Below, one piece after another: positions 26,276-34,240 of a stretch of 64,000 nt of DNA. Every line of letters begins with the position of its first letter. The stretch's first letter is position 1. A program made the translations under genes and the position numbers. The stretch comes from Saprospira sp. CCB-QB6 (GTDB lineage: Bacteria; Bacteroidota; Bacteroidia; Chitinophagales; Saprospiraceae), in the NCBI RefSeq assembly GCF_028464065.1, contig NZ_CP116808.1, forward strand, positions 3,935,501 through 3,999,500, given 5' to 3'. The notes below the pieces were generated by a model. The model did no database searches. It was given only the letters and a program-made list of their open reading frames with translations, and was not told the DNA's origin.

Positions 26276-26406
26276 TTTTGGGGCTGCCCCTCCCTTTGGT
26301 CGGGTCGGGCTGTGCCGCAGCTCGCTGTTCGCTCGGCCCTGCGCAAAAAAAGCGAAGCTTTTTTGCTGGGTCTGCGGCTTTGCCGCCCTGCTGTCCATCC
26401 CTCAGC
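26276..26406 (+). repeat. GC-rich interspersed element, copy E
   Basis: Plus-strand copy with TTTTGGGGCTGCCCC at the left and CATCCCTCAGC at the right. It contains CAGCTCGCTGTTCGCTCGG and a hairpin with an AAAAAAAGCG/CGCTTTTTT-type stem. It lies between the TonB receptor start and the lipoprotein gene, and it creates the false N-terminal extension of the receptor. Confidence 0.85.
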
Positions 26407-26475
26407 CAGCTGAAAAATGACTCCCTTCGGGCGCTCAAAAGGCCCTTCGGGCCACTGCTTTTGCGCCTAGGTGGA

Positions 26476-27525
26476 CTAATCCAAATTCCTCAAACTATTG
26501 GCCGAAAGTTGTTCTAGATAAACCGACTGCAATTCATAAAATAACAACTGACTGTCTGGCATTTCGGGCCAAATGGGCCGCAAAGCCGCCAAACTTTCTT
26601 CCAAATCAGCTAGCGTACAAGCTTCAAAACGAATTTGATCCCCTTCATATAAATAATGCCCACCAAAAAAGCCTTCTTCTAATAGCGTGTAGCGCATAGG
26701 ACCAAGCTTTTTATAAGCCAAGCCTGTAGCCAAAAAATCGGCCTCTGTTTTTTTATTGAGTAGATATTGTAGCTTCCCAGCTCGAAAGCAAGCCCCCCAA
26801 TGAAAAATAGGCAGCGCCAAATCCATAGCTAAGGGGTAGGTAGAAAAATTGTCCAAATAGTTTTGGGCTAGCTTAAGATCCAAAATAGAGTTTTCCGTTT
26901 CCCAATTGCGTAAGGCGCCCATGTTATAGAACATCAATACCGTTCTATCTGCTGGGGGAATGCCGGTCTTCCGTTGGTATTTTACCTGATGTAGTCGCAG
27001 GGTAACGGATAAGCGAATAGTTTGGCCCAACTCCTTTTTCAATAGCTTTAGAAAGAGAAAGTAAGCCTCTTTAGTCTTCAAACTCCAATCACAATCAATT
27101 TGCAGTTCCTTAAAAGCCAAATGAGCAGGAAGTTTCGCTTCATAGGCACGTAAATACTCAGCCGTATTTTGGGCCAACAGTTCCAACTGGCCAAGCTTGT
27201 TTTGTTGTAAAAAACTACGATTCGTAATGAAAAATACGGGCACGACCTCCTTCCAAATATCAGGAGGCGAAAAATCTTTTGGCCACTGCAAATGGGCTAT
27301 TGGATAAATGCCGTCCTGATTGGGCACCCAATCAAAATCGGCTAGATGCAAATATATTTTCTTACTTCCCAATGCCTGCATTCCTTGGGTTTCGGCTTTG
27401 CTCCAATCCCAGTTCATTTTCCAATGATAGAAATGTCGCTCTTCCCATTTTGGTCCCCCAGACTCACAGGCCGAAAGCAAAAAGAGAATAAAGAGTAAAG
27501 GCCAAAGTCCTATTCTTCTTTGCAT
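26476..27525 (-). CDS. Lipoprotein, possible TIM-barrel (DUF3142-like)
   Basis: The signal sequence ends with the lipobox LLSAC, with Cys20 as the lipid-modified residue, so the protein is membrane-anchored. The 330-residue mature part looks like a TIM barrel: an early strand KIYLHLADFDW, then ELQIDCDWSLKTKEAYFLFLKLLKKEL followed by RLSVTLRLHQ, and later VLMFYNMGAL. This order resembles the glycoside-hydrolase-like family DUF3142, but I am not certain. The substrate is unknown. Its start overlaps the end of the preceding gene by 16 bp, so the two are translationally coupled; the TonB receptor lies further downstream. A role in uptake or surface processing with the receptor is possible. Confidence 0.75.
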   Translation of the reverse strand: MQRRIGLWPLLFILFLLSACESGGPKWEERHFYHWKMNWDWSKAETQGMQALGSKKIYLHLADFDWVPNQDGIYPIAHLQWPKDFSPPDIWKEVVPVFFITNRSFLQQNKLGQLELLAQNTAEYLRAYEAKLPAHLAFKELQIDCDWSLKTKEAYFLFLKLLKKELGQTIRLSVTLRLHQVKYQRKTGIPPADRTVLMFYNMGALRNWETENSILDLKLAQNYLDNFSTYPLAMDLALPIFHWGACFRAGKLQYLLNKKTEADFLATGLAYKKLGPMRYTLLEEGFFGGHYLYEGDQIRFEACTLADLEESLAALRPIWPEMPDSQLLFYELQSVYLEQLSANSLRNLD

Positions 27526-28913
27526 AACTCTATCTTCTTTTGGGGCGGTTCTGGATAGCTTTTTTCTAGCCGCTTACAAAAGGCCTGAATTTTTTTTCGG
27601 CTTTTTAAGACGGCTAAAATGCTGCCTTTGGGGTCTATGACAACTAAGCTGCCCATAGCTCCCAATTTGGCTGAATCCGAAACTTTATAAGCAGAAGCAA
27701 AACGAGCTTGTTCAGGTAATTGCGAGCTATATAAGCCCACAAACTGACTACGCAAACGGGCAAAAAGGGCCAATTCTTTAGGCGTTAAAATATCTACGGG
27801 ATTGTTATCTAGGCCTAAGAGAAGAAAGCCCATCTGCTTAATTTTCCAAAGATGAGTTTGGCGACTAAAAGCATCTTCTAGCAGCAAATTTGGCAGTAAA
27901 GTATTTTTTCGGGCCAGCAGTCGTTGTTCCCAAAACTTAGCTCCTCGCCAATATTGTTTAAATCGGGACCAAAGGGAAGCTTGGCCAGCCAATAATTCTT
28001 TTTGTAAACTAAAGACTTTCTGCCAATCTCTTTGCTGTTCTTCCTCCCAAGCTTGCAAAAGAGGTTCTTCAGCTAGGTAGTTGGATTGGATGTAGGCAAT
28101 TCGCCAAAGTAGATTGCCCATTTCTTCCCAAAACAGGCTGCTTGTTAAGCCAAAATATGCAGGCAGATGATGGGCCAAAGGCCCCAAAGCAAACAAACGC
28201 CCTTTTCGCCATTTCTTTAAGCGATAAGCCTCCTCAACATCTTTTTTACCCTTGAGGCCTGGACCCGCTAAAATTTGTTCTTGTTCTTTAGCGTTCCAAG
28301 CGCGACCAAAAAAACGATAGTCTCGGAGCTTGCCATTATCTTCTACGCTATAGATTTTGGGCCAAAGAAATAATTCTCTTTGAGGCTTTTTACCTTTAGA
28401 TTTTGTCTGATATTGTTGTACTTCTTTTTGTCCATTGAGTTCTTGGGCCAAGAGATCAAACTGCGCTATATATTTTTTAGGACAACCCTTAGAGAGGATG
28501 AGGTAGCGGCAGCGGATAGCCTGCAATTCCATTCCGGCTTGACTATGCCAGCAAATAAATCCTTCCTCCTCTTCTTCAATGGCTTCTAATTGGACCAAAG
28601 GAAAGCGCCGAAGTTCGCTTTTTGTTTTAGGGCGTAATTCTTTTTCGCCTAGGCCCTTCATTTGTTGGTGAGGAAAGCTTTTCGCTTTATCGCTATGAAT
28701 TTGATAATTCCAATCCAATAGCTTGTTTTCTTCCTTCATCTGCCAAAGAAAAAGCTGGGCTGCGGGGCGAAGTAAAGCTGCTTCGCTTCGGCTATTTTTC
28801 GCTTCAAAGCAAAAAACAGAGAGGCCCAAGGCTGTAGCATAAGCGCTTAGCCATTGGGCCAGTTCTCCCTCCATCAGGAGGCCAATATCATAAATAGTAG
28901 ATTCTTCCTTCAA
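27510..28913 (-). CDS. Degenerate FAD-dependent hydroxylase-like protein
   Basis: The 467-residue protein keeps the outline of the aromatic-ring hydroxylase fold but lacks its key residues. The N-terminus (YDIGLLMEGELAQWLSAYA, then LGLSVFCFEA) aligns with the FAD-binding beta-alpha-beta unit, where GxGxxG should stand; here it is L-M-E-G-E-L. A later stretch, GRLFALGPLAHHLPAYFGLTSSL, occupies the place of the family's GDAAH motif, with the Asp lost. The C-terminal ~100 residues resemble the thioredoxin-like end of such enzymes. It may bind flavin poorly or not at all. The TTG start at 28913 is used because it keeps the first strand and lies 1 bp after the thioesterase stop. It overlaps the lipoprotein gene. 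Confidence 0.65.
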   Translation of the reverse strand: MKEESTIYDIGLLMEGELAQWLSAYATALGLSVFCFEAKNSRSEAALLRPAAQLFLWQMKEENKLLDWNYQIHSDKAKSFPHQQMKGLGEKELRPKTKSELRRFPLVQLEAIEEEEEGFICWHSQAGMELQAIRCRYLILSKGCPKKYIAQFDLLAQELNGQKEVQQYQTKSKGKKPQRELFLWPKIYSVEDNGKLRDYRFFGRAWNAKEQEQILAGPGLKGKKDVEEAYRLKKWRKGRLFALGPLAHHLPAYFGLTSSLFWEEMGNLLWRIAYIQSNYLAEEPLLQAWEEEQQRDWQKVFSLQKELLAGQASLWSRFKQYWRGAKFWEQRLLARKNTLLPNLLLEDAFSRQTHLWKIKQMGFLLLGLDNNPVDILTPKELALFARLRSQFVGLYSSQLPEQARFASAYKVSDSAKLGAMGSLVVIDPKGSILAVLKSRKKIQAFCKRLEKSYPEPPQKKIELCKEE

Positions 28914-28914
28914 G

Positions 28915-29334
28915 CTATTCTGTGGCTTTTGCCTCTAGCTCCTCAATAAACTGACGAAGTTCATCAGAGATTCTAGCGGGACGTTTTTTCACAAAGTCGA
29001 ACATCACGATACTACAGTGGGCTACTACGGCCAAATAGCCTTTAGAGCTATACATTTCTGCTCGCATTTTCAGGCTGCTATTACCCATTTCGGTTACGCC
29101 CAATCGGACTTCTAAGGTGTCGGGATAAGTAACGGGAGCTTTATAGTCAGCACTTAAGTTTGCTACAACGGGTTGTACTGGGCCTTTGCCCTTTTCGCCT
29201 GTCATTAACTCTTCAAAGTATTTGACTCTGGCCGTTTCGAAATAGCGCAGGTATTGCACATTATTCACGTGGCCAAAGGCATCCATGTCGCCCCAAACAA
29301 CAGCTTGTTTCCAAATTAAGGGAAGCTTGCTCAT
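28915..29334 (-). CDS. Acyl-CoA thioesterase, hotdog fold
   Basis: A 139-residue 4HBT-family thioesterase (YbgC/FadM type) that hydrolyses acyl-CoA or acyl-carrier thioesters in the cytosol. The signature WGDMDAFGHVNNVQYLRYFE contains the active-site Asp (Asp18) and the GHVNN loop; the second motif, LEVRLGVTEMGNSSLKM, follows. The chain length is not given by sequence. The gene lies directly before the degenerate hydroxylase-like gene (1 bp gap) and 39 bp after the methyltransferase gene, all on the minus strand, probably one transcript from the promoter near 30160. Confidence 0.9.
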   Translation of the reverse strand: MSKLPLIWKQAVVWGDMDAFGHVNNVQYLRYFETARVKYFEELMTGEKGKGPVQPVVANLSADYKAPVTYPDTLEVRLGVTEMGNSSLKMRAEMYSSKGYLAVVAHCSIVMFDFVKKRPARISDELRQFIEELEAKATE

Positions 29335-29373
29335 AATACAATTGATTTTGGTGAGCTCAATGATAAGCTACTC

Positions 29374-30120
29374 TTAGCGTCCTTCAAAGATATTTGTTGT
29401 TTTTTGGAGGACTTTAATAATGAGGTACCAAACAATGGACCCGATGAGCAGGCCGTACCAGAGTGGGGACATATTGAGCCATTCTTGGCTGCTAATATAA
29501 CTTCCGAGGGCTTCAAAGATGAAGAAGACCAAAAAGAGGTTGAGGATACCGGCTTTTTCTTGGCGAATAATTTTGGCCCAAGAAAAGGGGTAGTCGGGTT
29601 TGCGCCATTGGCTAAATTTGGGCCAGAAGGCAGGGGTTTTAGCGGACCAATCGGTATATGCTTTACCATATTTATCGATCAAAAAGGCTTCTTCTGCATA
29701 CATGATGCGCTCGTAATAGACCCAATACATAAAGATGAAGGCGATAATAAACCAAAACTCTTGGGTAAGACCAGCTAGGCCCAACCACATAAAAAAGTTG
29801 CCTACATAAAGCGGGTGGCGACAGATGGCGTACCAGCCAGAGCTATTGATATGATCGGCAATTTGGCCTTCAGCGGTATTGCGGCCTGAAGTATTGGGGG
29901 CAGCATGGCCAATGGCGTGCATTCGGATAAACAAGCCGATTAAAGAAACTGCTAAGCAGCCCCATTTATAATATTCGGCATAGTTGGGATCAATCAACTG
30001 CTTGCTCCATACATTATAGATATAGGCGCCTAGGCCCAATACAATAATGACTAAAGGGAGATAACTGCGGTGCTTAAATAGGAAATCTCCTTGCGATCTT
30101 AGCTCTGTTTTTAAACTCAT
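29374..30120 (-). CDS. Isoprenylcysteine carboxyl methyltransferase-family membrane protein
   Basis: A membrane methyltransferase of the ICMT/PEMT group with about five or six membrane segments. The SAM-binding signature is present: SSGWYAICRHPLYVGNFF, followed downstream by YYERIMYAEEAFLIDKYGKAYTDW with the conserved Glu residues. In bacteria such proteins methylate small lipids or unknown substrates; no prenylated protein is expected. The ATG at 30120 is used (248 aa); an upstream TTG at 30141 would add seven residues. It is the first gene of a minus-strand run, has a well-formed promoter 39 bp upstream and an A-rich leader. Confidence 0.85.
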   Translation of the reverse strand: MSLKTELRSQGDFLFKHRSYLPLVIIVLGLGAYIYNVWSKQLIDPNYAEYYKWGCLAVSLIGLFIRMHAIGHAAPNTSGRNTAEGQIADHINSSGWYAICRHPLYVGNFFMWLGLAGLTQEFWFIIAFIFMYWVYYERIMYAEEAFLIDKYGKAYTDWSAKTPAFWPKFSQWRKPDYPFSWAKIIRQEKAGILNLFLVFFIFEALGSYISSQEWLNMSPLWYGLLIGSIVWYLIIKVLQKTTNIFEGR

Positions 30121-30158
30121 AGTTTGCTTTATTTTCGCCAATTTTGGCTATAGTGGCG

Positions 30159-30189
30159 CAAAGCTAACAAAGAACTCTTTTAAAAACAA
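30159..30189 (-). promoter_or_regulatory. Bacteroidota-type promoter of the minus-strand operon
   Basis: On the minus strand TTG (30187-30189) is followed after 20 bp by TAGCTTTG (30159-30166), a full match to the Bacteroidota -7 box TAnnTTTG with normal spacing. The start of transcription should fall near 30152, giving a leader of about 30 nt before ATG 30120. Confidence 0.65.
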
Positions 30190-30308
30190 CTGTCCTTGGA
30201 CTTGAAAGCTAATTTTGCTGAGATTGGCCATAGTTTTGTCCAAAGTAGCTACAAAAAAGGCTGTGGTGGGCTTATTTTGGATGGAGCAGGCGAGCGCAGC
30301 GAGCCGCA

Positions 30309-30430
30309 GGCCTAGCGATGTGGAAGGGTGGCCGTAGGCCAGACCGAGGCGGCAAAGCCGCCAAAGGGCCGAGCGAATAGCGAGCCCTGCAACGTAGCGC
30401 CGACGAGCGTAGCGAGGCGGAGGCCCCAAA
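30309..30430 (-). repeat. GC-rich interspersed element, copy F
   Basis: Minus-strand copy: GGCCTAGCGATGTGG at 30309, then GGGTGGCCGTAGGCCAGACC, GGGCCGAGCGAATAGCGAG, and GGCCCCAAA at the right end. It separates the divergent methyltransferase and AAA+ genes. Confidence 0.85.
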
Positions 30431-30499
30431 CGATAAGAAATATATTATTGATATAGGCAAGTCGATTCAATTTGGAAAGAGAAAGGAAGGGGATCTTCG

Positions 30500-33400
30500 A
30501 TGAGTTCAGAAACTTATTTGTATTTTCGGCCAAATGAATCACTGAATATGCAGAAAGTACAACTTGCTTTTCCGATTGTAGAGCTTTATTTGGCTGGGCA
30601 GGCCAGTCCTATTAGAATTCCTTTGGCCGAACAGGATTATTTGTCTTTGGAGCGGGAGGAAGAATTGCGTCATCGTTTTCAGCAGCGTTTTCAGGAGGCT
30701 GTGATGAAAGAGGGCGAGTATCTTTTTATGGCGGATTATGAGTTGCCGCAGGATTTTGAGTTGGCGGAAACTCGCTTATATTTTGACCATCCGAGTTTTG
30801 AAGAGCGTTTGGATTTGCAGGGATTTTATTTGCGTTTGCCTTATTTGCGTAGGGAGCAGGAACAGGGGTATTGGTTGATGTTGCCACAATTGGGTTTGGA
30901 AGGTTTTGCGGCCAAAGAAGAAGATATTCCGCAGCAGCTCAAGCAATTGGTTGAGATTGATGTGCTTCGGGCGGGGAGGTTGGAATATGTGCAGGGGTTG
31001 ATGCCTCTTTTTTGGACTGAAAATATGAGTTTAAAAAAGGGGCATGTTCAACTAGAAGCTTATAATCTCAAGGAATTGAATGCCTTGAAGGAAAAGAATG
31101 AAAATAGCCTTTTGCCTTCAGCGGCTACGCCTTTGCTTAAGGCAAAAAAGCAGCAGCTTTGGGGGCATGAAGAGGCTTTGCAGGAGCTTTTGCAATTGTT
31201 GCAACAAGAAGGGCAGTCGATTCTTATTGTAGGGCCTTCGGGGGTAGGGAAATCTACGCTTTTGCTGGAAGCTATGCGTAAAAGAAAGAGTAAAAAGCCG
31301 CAGATTTGGAAGACTACAGCGGCTCGGCTCATTAAGGAACTGAGTGGAGAGACGGGTTGGCAAGAAAAGCTACACCTACTTGTTCAGGAATTGCGACAGT
31401 TGAAGGAAGTGCTTTATGTAGAGCATTTACTTTCCTTGTTTGAGGTTGGGCAATATTCGGGCAGTGATTTGAGCATGGCGGAGCAGTTGCGTCAGCATTT
31501 GGATCGGGGAGAAATCCGTATGATTGCCGAATGTACGGCAGAGGAGTTGGCCTTAATTGAGAGTCGGAGTCCGTCTTTTTTACAACATTTTCAGCGTTTG
31601 GAGCTGGTTGCGCCCAAAGGGCAGCAACTGCTAGAGATCGTGGAGGGCAAGTTGCAGCAGCGAGCCAAGAGTATGGGGGTGAAAATTGATTCGGAGGCTA
31701 TTGCTGAAGGTTTGCGTTTACAGTTGCGCTATCAGCCGTATTCTGGTTTCCCGGCCAGAAGCATTCGATTTATGGAAGGTATTTTACAACAGCATAAAGA
31801 AGAAGCTGGGAAAATTAGCCGAACTCAGGTGGTACAAGCTTTCTGTCAGGAGAGTAATATGCCAGCCTTTATGGTTGATCCAGAGATCAAACTTGATCCT
31901 TTTGCCTTAGAACAATTTTTTAGACGACAGCTTTTTGGGCAGGATGCGGCAGTAGAGAGTCTGAGAGATGTATTGGCTTTAGTGAAAACGGGCTTAAATC
32001 GTCCAGAAAAACCCATTGCTTCTTTGTTGTTTGCGGGCCCAACGGGAGTGGGGAAAACGGAATTGGCGAAGCTCTTGGCGGAATACATGTTTGGGAGTCG
32101 GGAGCGAATGATTCGTTTTGATATGAGTGAGTTCTCTTCGCCTTATGATGTCATGCGATTGATTGGAACCGATTTTAATTCTGATGGGCTACTTAGTTCG
32201 GCGGTTCGTCGTGAACCCTTTTCGGTTCTTCTTTTTGATGAGTTAGAGAAAGCGCATCCCTCTTTTAATGATTTATTGCTACAGATTTTGGGCGAGGGGC
32301 GCTTGAGTGATAGCCGAGGGCAATTGGTCAACTTTTGTAGCTGCATCATTATTATGACCTCTAATGTGGGCGCAGCCAATTTGCAAAACAAGCGAATTGG
32401 TTGGGCCGATAGCTTGTCTAATCTGGAGCTACAACAACATTTTGAGCAAGAATTGCAGAAATTCTTTCGACCAGAGATATACAATCGCCTCGATCGCATT
32501 TTGCCCTTTCAGCCTTTGGGGCAAGAATTGATGTTGCAGTTGGTGGAAAGAGAGTTGGGCTTATTTAAAGAACGGGAGGGGCTGAAACGTCGCCCGATTG
32601 AACTCAATTGTTCGATGGCCCTCAAGATGCGATTGGCACAGGAAGGCTATCAGCCAAAATATGGAGCGCGGGCTTTACAGCGGGCTATGCGTTCTTTGTT
32701 ATACTTGCCTTTGGCGGAAGAGTTGAATAAATATGGACCCGATGATCGCTTAGACGTTTTGGCTGATTATGATCCTAAGGAACAAGCGGTCGTTTTTCAG
32801 TTAAGGGCTCAAAGCCAGGAATTTACAGCCTTAATTGAGCAGCTGAGTCAAGGACAATATATGGACTTTGCCAGTGAACTTCGCTATGATTTTCATCTAC
32901 TCAAAGAGGGACAATTTTATATTCAGTTGCAAACACAGCTTGAACAAATCCGTAGGGAACAGGCTGAGCAAGAGCATGCTGGAGCTGCTCGCTTCCTCAA
33001 TAGAGGAAGTAAACTTTTGGCAGAAATTCAACAAAAAGGAGAAGAGATTGATGCGTTGGAAACCGAGATGGCGCTTTGTAGTCTAGGCTATAGAGATTTT
33101 AATCGTCAACGACATCAGGCTCTGAAAGATTGGGAGAAAGAATTTTTTGCGGCCAAATTGTCGCTTTATCGCTTAATGGATAATCAAGCCGATGACTTAG
33201 AATTACATATTTATAGTGATCCAGAAGCCTTTACCGATCTTCGGATTCCACAATTTATTGCTCAGGCTTGTCAAGAGGAAGGTTTCCTATTAAGCCTAAC
33301 AGCCATTTTGGCCCCCAAACAATTAGAGAAGTTTGTGGAAGAGGTTTGGCTCGATGAAATGAGCTACCAAGCCCTAGACGAAGGTAAATTACTAGAGGAA

Positions 33401-33844
33401 AAAGAAGAAAACGGACAGCGTTATTATAAAGTGGGCCGTAGCCAATATCAATACATAGAACAGCCCATTCAACAACTCGAAGAATTGGCCCATCTAGATC
33501 ATTTAGGCCGCTTGTTTGCCTTGCGTCTACATATTGAAGGTCCTGGCGCCCGACTATTTTTTGCGCATGAATACGGCTTGCATGCCCTAGAGTATGATTT
33601 AGATAAATTCTATTACTATTATTTAGTGCAAGGAGATGAGCAAAATGAACTGCCCGAAGAACTACACCGAATGAAGGTCCGATCACTTAGCAGAAGCCCC
33701 AAACGCAAATATCGCCTGCAACGCATCGAGGATAGCGAGTTCCAACTCTCTAAACAAGAAGTCCCCAAAGAACAATACTTTCAGCAACTATATAGCATCT
33801 GGAAGCAGCTCTTTAGGGACCATATTGAGGCTTTGGTGCAGTAG
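30500..33844 (+). CDS. ClpA/ClpB-like AAA+ protein with release-factor-like C-terminus
   Basis: The 1114-residue protein has five parts. Residues 1-200: a domain without known motif, in place of the Clp N-domain. Residues 215-430: a first AAA+ module with intact Walker A (GPSGVGKS, 245-252) but a damaged Walker B (YVEHL, Glu308-His309 in place of DE) and no arginine finger. Residues 485-780: a second, intact ClpB-type module with GPTGVGKT (513-520), LLFDELEKAHP (Asp580-Glu581), sensor MTSNVGA and the Clp C-terminal helices (KYGARALQRAM). Residues about 800-890: coiled. Residues about 890-1045: a stretch whose order (LELHIYSDPEAF, FIAQACQEEGFLLSL, HIEGPGARLFFAHEYGLHAL) resembles the PCRF/core part of class I release factors, without GGQ. 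It may link unfolding to ribosomes or tRNA; that is inference. An A/G-rich AAGGAAGGGG precedes ATG 30500. Confidence 0.85.
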   Translation: MSSETYLYFRPNESLNMQKVQLAFPIVELYLAGQASPIRIPLAEQDYLSLEREEELRHRFQQRFQEAVMKEGEYLFMADYELPQDFELAETRLYFDHPSFEERLDLQGFYLRLPYLRREQEQGYWLMLPQLGLEGFAAKEEDIPQQLKQLVEIDVLRAGRLEYVQGLMPLFWTENMSLKKGHVQLEAYNLKELNALKEKNENSLLPSAATPLLKAKKQQLWGHEEALQELLQLLQQEGQSILIVGPSGVGKSTLLLEAMRKRKSKKPQIWKTTAARLIKELSGETGWQEKLHLLVQELRQLKEVLYVEHLLSLFEVGQYSGSDLSMAEQLRQHLDRGEIRMIAECTAEELALIESRSPSFLQHFQRLELVAPKGQQLLEIVEGKLQQRAKSMGVKIDSEAIAEGLRLQLRYQPYSGFPARSIRFMEGILQQHKEEAGKISRTQVVQAFCQESNMPAFMVDPEIKLDPFALEQFFRRQLFGQDAAVESLRDVLALVKTGLNRPEKPIASLLFAGPTGVGKTELAKLLAEYMFGSRERMIRFDMSEFSSPYDVMRLIGTDFNSDGLLSSAVRREPFSVLLFDELEKAHPSFNDLLLQILGEGRLSDSRGQLVNFCSCIIIMTSNVGAANLQNKRIGWADSLSNLELQQHFEQELQKFFRPEIYNRLDRILPFQPLGQELMLQLVERELGLFKEREGLKRRPIELNCSMALKMRLAQEGYQPKYGARALQRAMRSLLYLPLAEELNKYGPDDRLDVLADYDPKEQAVVFQLRAQSQEFTALIEQLSQGQYMDFASELRYDFHLLKEGQFYIQLQTQLEQIRREQAEQEHAGAARFLNRGSKLLAEIQQKGEEIDALETEMALCSLGYRDFNRQRHQALKDWEKEFFAAKLSLYRLMDNQADDLELHIYSDPEAFTDLRIPQFIAQACQEEGFLLSLTAILAPKQLEKFVEEVWLDEMSYQALDEGKLLEEKEENGQRYYKVGRSQYQYIEQPIQQLEELAHLDHLGRLFALRLHIEGPGARLFFAHEYGLHALEYDLDKFYYYYLVQGDEQNELPEELHRMKVRSLSRSPKRKYRLQRIEDSEFQLSKQEVPKEQYFQQLYSIWKQLFRDHIEALVQ

Positions 33845-33845
33845 A

Positions 33846-34127
33846 CTAACGACGCTTTTTGCGCATATAGCCTGGAAAAAGATTAGATTTTCCTTTCTTC
33901 GTGCGCTTAGCACTCAGCTCTTTCTTCTTTTTCTTCTCTACCTCTTTCTTATTATTGTATTTCCCCTTACTCTTTAAGGTTGTTTCTCTAGCCTTGTCAT
34001 CGGGATTAGGGGTGCTAAAACCAGGGTCAATACCTCCATAGGCAGGACAAGAAGGGCCTCTGTTACAGCTTTGTAGACCACTGCCTAATACGAGAAATAA
34101 AGAAAGAGTGATCAGTAAATATTTCAT
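33846..34127 (-). CDS. Small Lys-rich lipoprotein
   Basis: A 93-residue protein. The signal sequence ends in LQSCN, with Cys21 the probable lipidated residue. The mature part is short, starting with NRGPSCPAYGG and then a very basic tail with KKEVEKKKKKEL and RKKRR at the C-terminus. I do not recognise a family, but a similar short Cys-Pro-rich start followed by a basic tail is common in small Bacteroidota lipoproteins of unknown function. The charge could bind lipopolysaccharide or DNA at the surface. It converges on the AAA+ gene with 1 bp between the stops. Confidence 0.75.
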   Translation of the reverse strand: MKYLLITLSLFLVLGSGLQSCNRGPSCPAYGGIDPGFSTPNPDDKARETTLKSKGKYNNKKEVEKKKKKELSAKRTKKGKSNLFPGYMRKKRR

Positions 34128-34240
34128 AAGTAAGCATATTTTAAAGTAACTTTAAAGTGAGCACAGCAGCTAAACCTTTAGCAGTTGCTGTCGTTTGTAG
34201 AAAGTACATATTATTCGTCAAATAGAAAAACGGATTTTCC

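Noticed and set aside
29404-29778. 124-codon plus-strand ORF
   Set aside because: Antisense to the methyltransferase gene, which has clear family motifs.
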